Source: Chamaea fasciata (Eukaryota > Chordata > Aves > Passeriformes > Sylviidae). Taken from it: DNA of 64,000 bases. Every line of letters starts with the position of its first letter. The first letter of the stretch is position 1. The stretch spans positions 116,340,051 through 116,404,050 of the forward strand of contig JARCOQ010000002.1 of the NCBI GenBank assembly GCA_029207755.1, in the 5' to 3' direction. Shown here one piece after another: positions 62,675 to 64,000 of this stretch. A model generated the notes under the pieces. It did not search any database. It saw nothing but the letters and a program-made list of their open reading frames with translations, and had not been told where the DNA came from. A program made the position numbers and the translations under genes.

Positions 62675-63595
62675 ACCCAGAGTTGTTTTCCACAGGATCC
62701 GCCTTCTCCTCCCTGGCACTGGTGCCCCAAAAATGTGTGATGTGGGTCCTGCAAAGCCCCAGAGCCTGGGCTGGGAGGGATCAGCCCTGCACAGGCGGGA
62801 ATTAAATCAGAATTAAGTTCATCAGGCTGGCTGTCAGCAAAAGGATAATTTTTGTTGCTTTTAAAAATCCAGTCCTGAAGGACTTTGTAGGAAATGGGGA
62901 TGTGGCACCTCCTTCCTGCCTGTGGAGAGGGAAAGAAGGAGCAGGGGTGGGTGCAGATACAGCAGGAGATGCTAAAATTCATTTAAAAATTAAAAATTTA
63001 TTAAATTTTATTGAAATTTATTAAAATTTAATAAAGTTTAATAAAATTTAATAAATCAGAGAGATCACAGTGCTGGGAGCAGAGTTTCTGTTCCAGAGTT
63101 TTTGTACAGGCAGTGGCAATTCCATTAAAAGGAAGGATCCAAACAAGCCTTGATTTTTGAGGCCGTTTAAAAGAAACGAACAACAAAATAATTGATAGAG
63201 GAAATAAAAATGAAAATTCCGATCAAGCTGCTCCCTCCTGCTTCATCTCCTTTCACCCACGTGTGTATTGCAATGTTCACTATCACACAGAATCCACGGA
63301 ATTTCACACAGGACCTCGCTGGGAGCCCAACAAAACCCGAGAATGTTCATTTTCCAAAAGGCCAAACCACCCAACGCTGCTGGGATTTTCCCTTCCTGGA
63401 GGAAAAGTGCGGCCAAACCCACCGGAGCGGCTCCTGGAGCCCGGCTGGGGTTTGCCATTTGTCGGATACAGCATCCAGCACTTTCATCCCAGAGTGAGCA
63501 GGGCGGGGAGGGAACCCTGGGGACACCCAGCCCCACTTTGCCCAGCACCAGAAACCCGACAAAACCCAGAACTGCGGAGCTGCTGATGGCGCCGG
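62675..63595. other. Intergenic DNA
   Basis: No gene seen. 62985-63055 is an (ATTTATTAAA)-like AT repeat. The rest is single-copy. Confidence 0.4.
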
Positions 63596-63599
63596 AGCA

Positions 63600-63716
63600 G
63601 ACCCTTTTTGGAAATATTTCCAAATATTTGGATATATTTGCGAATATTTTGTTTCCAAATATTTCATATTCCAATTTTTCATATTTCCAACATAATGAAA
63701 CTTGGGTAAAACCAGG
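63600..63716 (-). repeat. Dispersed repeat E, copy 2 (inverted)
   Basis: TTTTTGGAAATATTTCCAAA, an internal (AAATATTT) expansion, then AACTTGGGTAAAACC. The complement aligns with 62596-62672, making an inverted pair about 1 kb apart. Confidence 0.6.
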
Positions 63717-63819
63717 CCTGGGCAAGGGGCTGAAGGAGTCACAGGGGTGAGAAATCCCTGGGAAATGTTGGCTGGAATTGGGGCCTCCATTCCCCGTGGG
63801 AGCAGCTGTTCCTCTGGGA

Positions 63820-64000
63820 TGGGGGGATGTGGGATTTGGGATTTGGGGGATATGGGATGTGGGAGATGTAGGGTATGGGATATGGGGGATATGGGATTTG
63901 GAAGATATGGGATTTGGGATATGGCATTTGGGGGATATGGGGGATATGGGACGTGGGGGATATGGGATGTGGGGGATACGGGACATAGGGGATATGGGAT
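63820..64000. repeat. GGGATATGGGATTTGG minisatellite, cut by window end
   Basis: Units of GGGATATGGGATTTGGGGGA type run off the right edge. Translated frames (Ile/Pro/His/Ser-rich on minus) are artefacts. Confidence 0.95.

Noticed and set aside
1..64000. tRNA, rRNA or known microRNA genes
   Set aside because: Read by eye for TFIIIB-type B-box/cloverleaf patterns and long perfect hairpins outside repeats; none was convincing. A covariance-model scan would be needed to exclude them.

Overview
This window is a vertebrate, almost certainly avian (probably songbird), genomic segment. It is built around one recognisable protein gene, OLIG2, on the minus strand (CDS 10605-11492). The avian call rests on many CR1-type LINE 3' ends (oriented fragments with the 'CACAGAATGG...GGGAGGGACCT' signature or its complement), LTR-type repeats of low divergence, abundant GC-rich minisatellites, and an OLIG2 protein close to what I know of vertebrate orthologues but with shorter alanine and histidine tracts than mammals. 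I found no second protein gene. The many long open frames elsewhere are translations of tandem repeats, LTRs, CR1 fragments or the antisense of OLIG2.

Layout. 1-9.5 kb lies 3' of OLIG2, the side where OLIG1 sits in mammals, but no OLIG1-like bHLH is seen in this 9.5 kb. It holds a 49/50-bp minisatellite at the left edge, candidate non-coding regulatory islands (about 0.8-1.1, 3.0-3.7 and 7.8-8.0 kb), CR1 and LTR pieces and small GC-rich arrays. 9.5-12.0 kb is the OLIG2 transcription unit: 3' UTR with several AATAAA signals, an intronless CDS, a 252-bp 5' UTR intron with good splice sites, a short exon 1, then a TATA box and a CCAAT box, all in a CpG-rich island to about 13.2 kb. 12-64 kb is the upstream flank, a gene desert in this window. 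It alternates AT-moderate, repeat-free islands rich in TAAT/ATTA homeodomain cores (about 12.7, 14.2, 17.5, 26.1, 28.8, 35.0, 35.9, 36.4, 40.9, 45.3, 47.8, 48.4, 57.0, 57.6 and 58.2 kb) with repeats. The islands are candidate OLIG2 enhancers; mammalian OLIG2 is known to depend on distant upstream enhancers, but conservation cannot be tested from one sequence.

The repeats are striking: a 1,454-nt almost pure polypyrimidine tract (24252-25705), a perfect 150-bp AT palindrome (31631-31780) inside an old LTR, minisatellites with 10-, 12-, 33-, 38- and 45-bp units, a roughly 550-bp G-run array (37.86-38.4 kb), seven copies of one LTR-like family (four of them packed into 29.5-33.3 kb), three copies of a second LTR family, a probable third solo LTR with CCAAT and TATA boxes, and three low-copy dispersed pairs. 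I see no clearly new gene system. The most unusual content is the non-B-DNA-prone repeats interleaved with the presumed regulatory domain of a developmental transcription factor.
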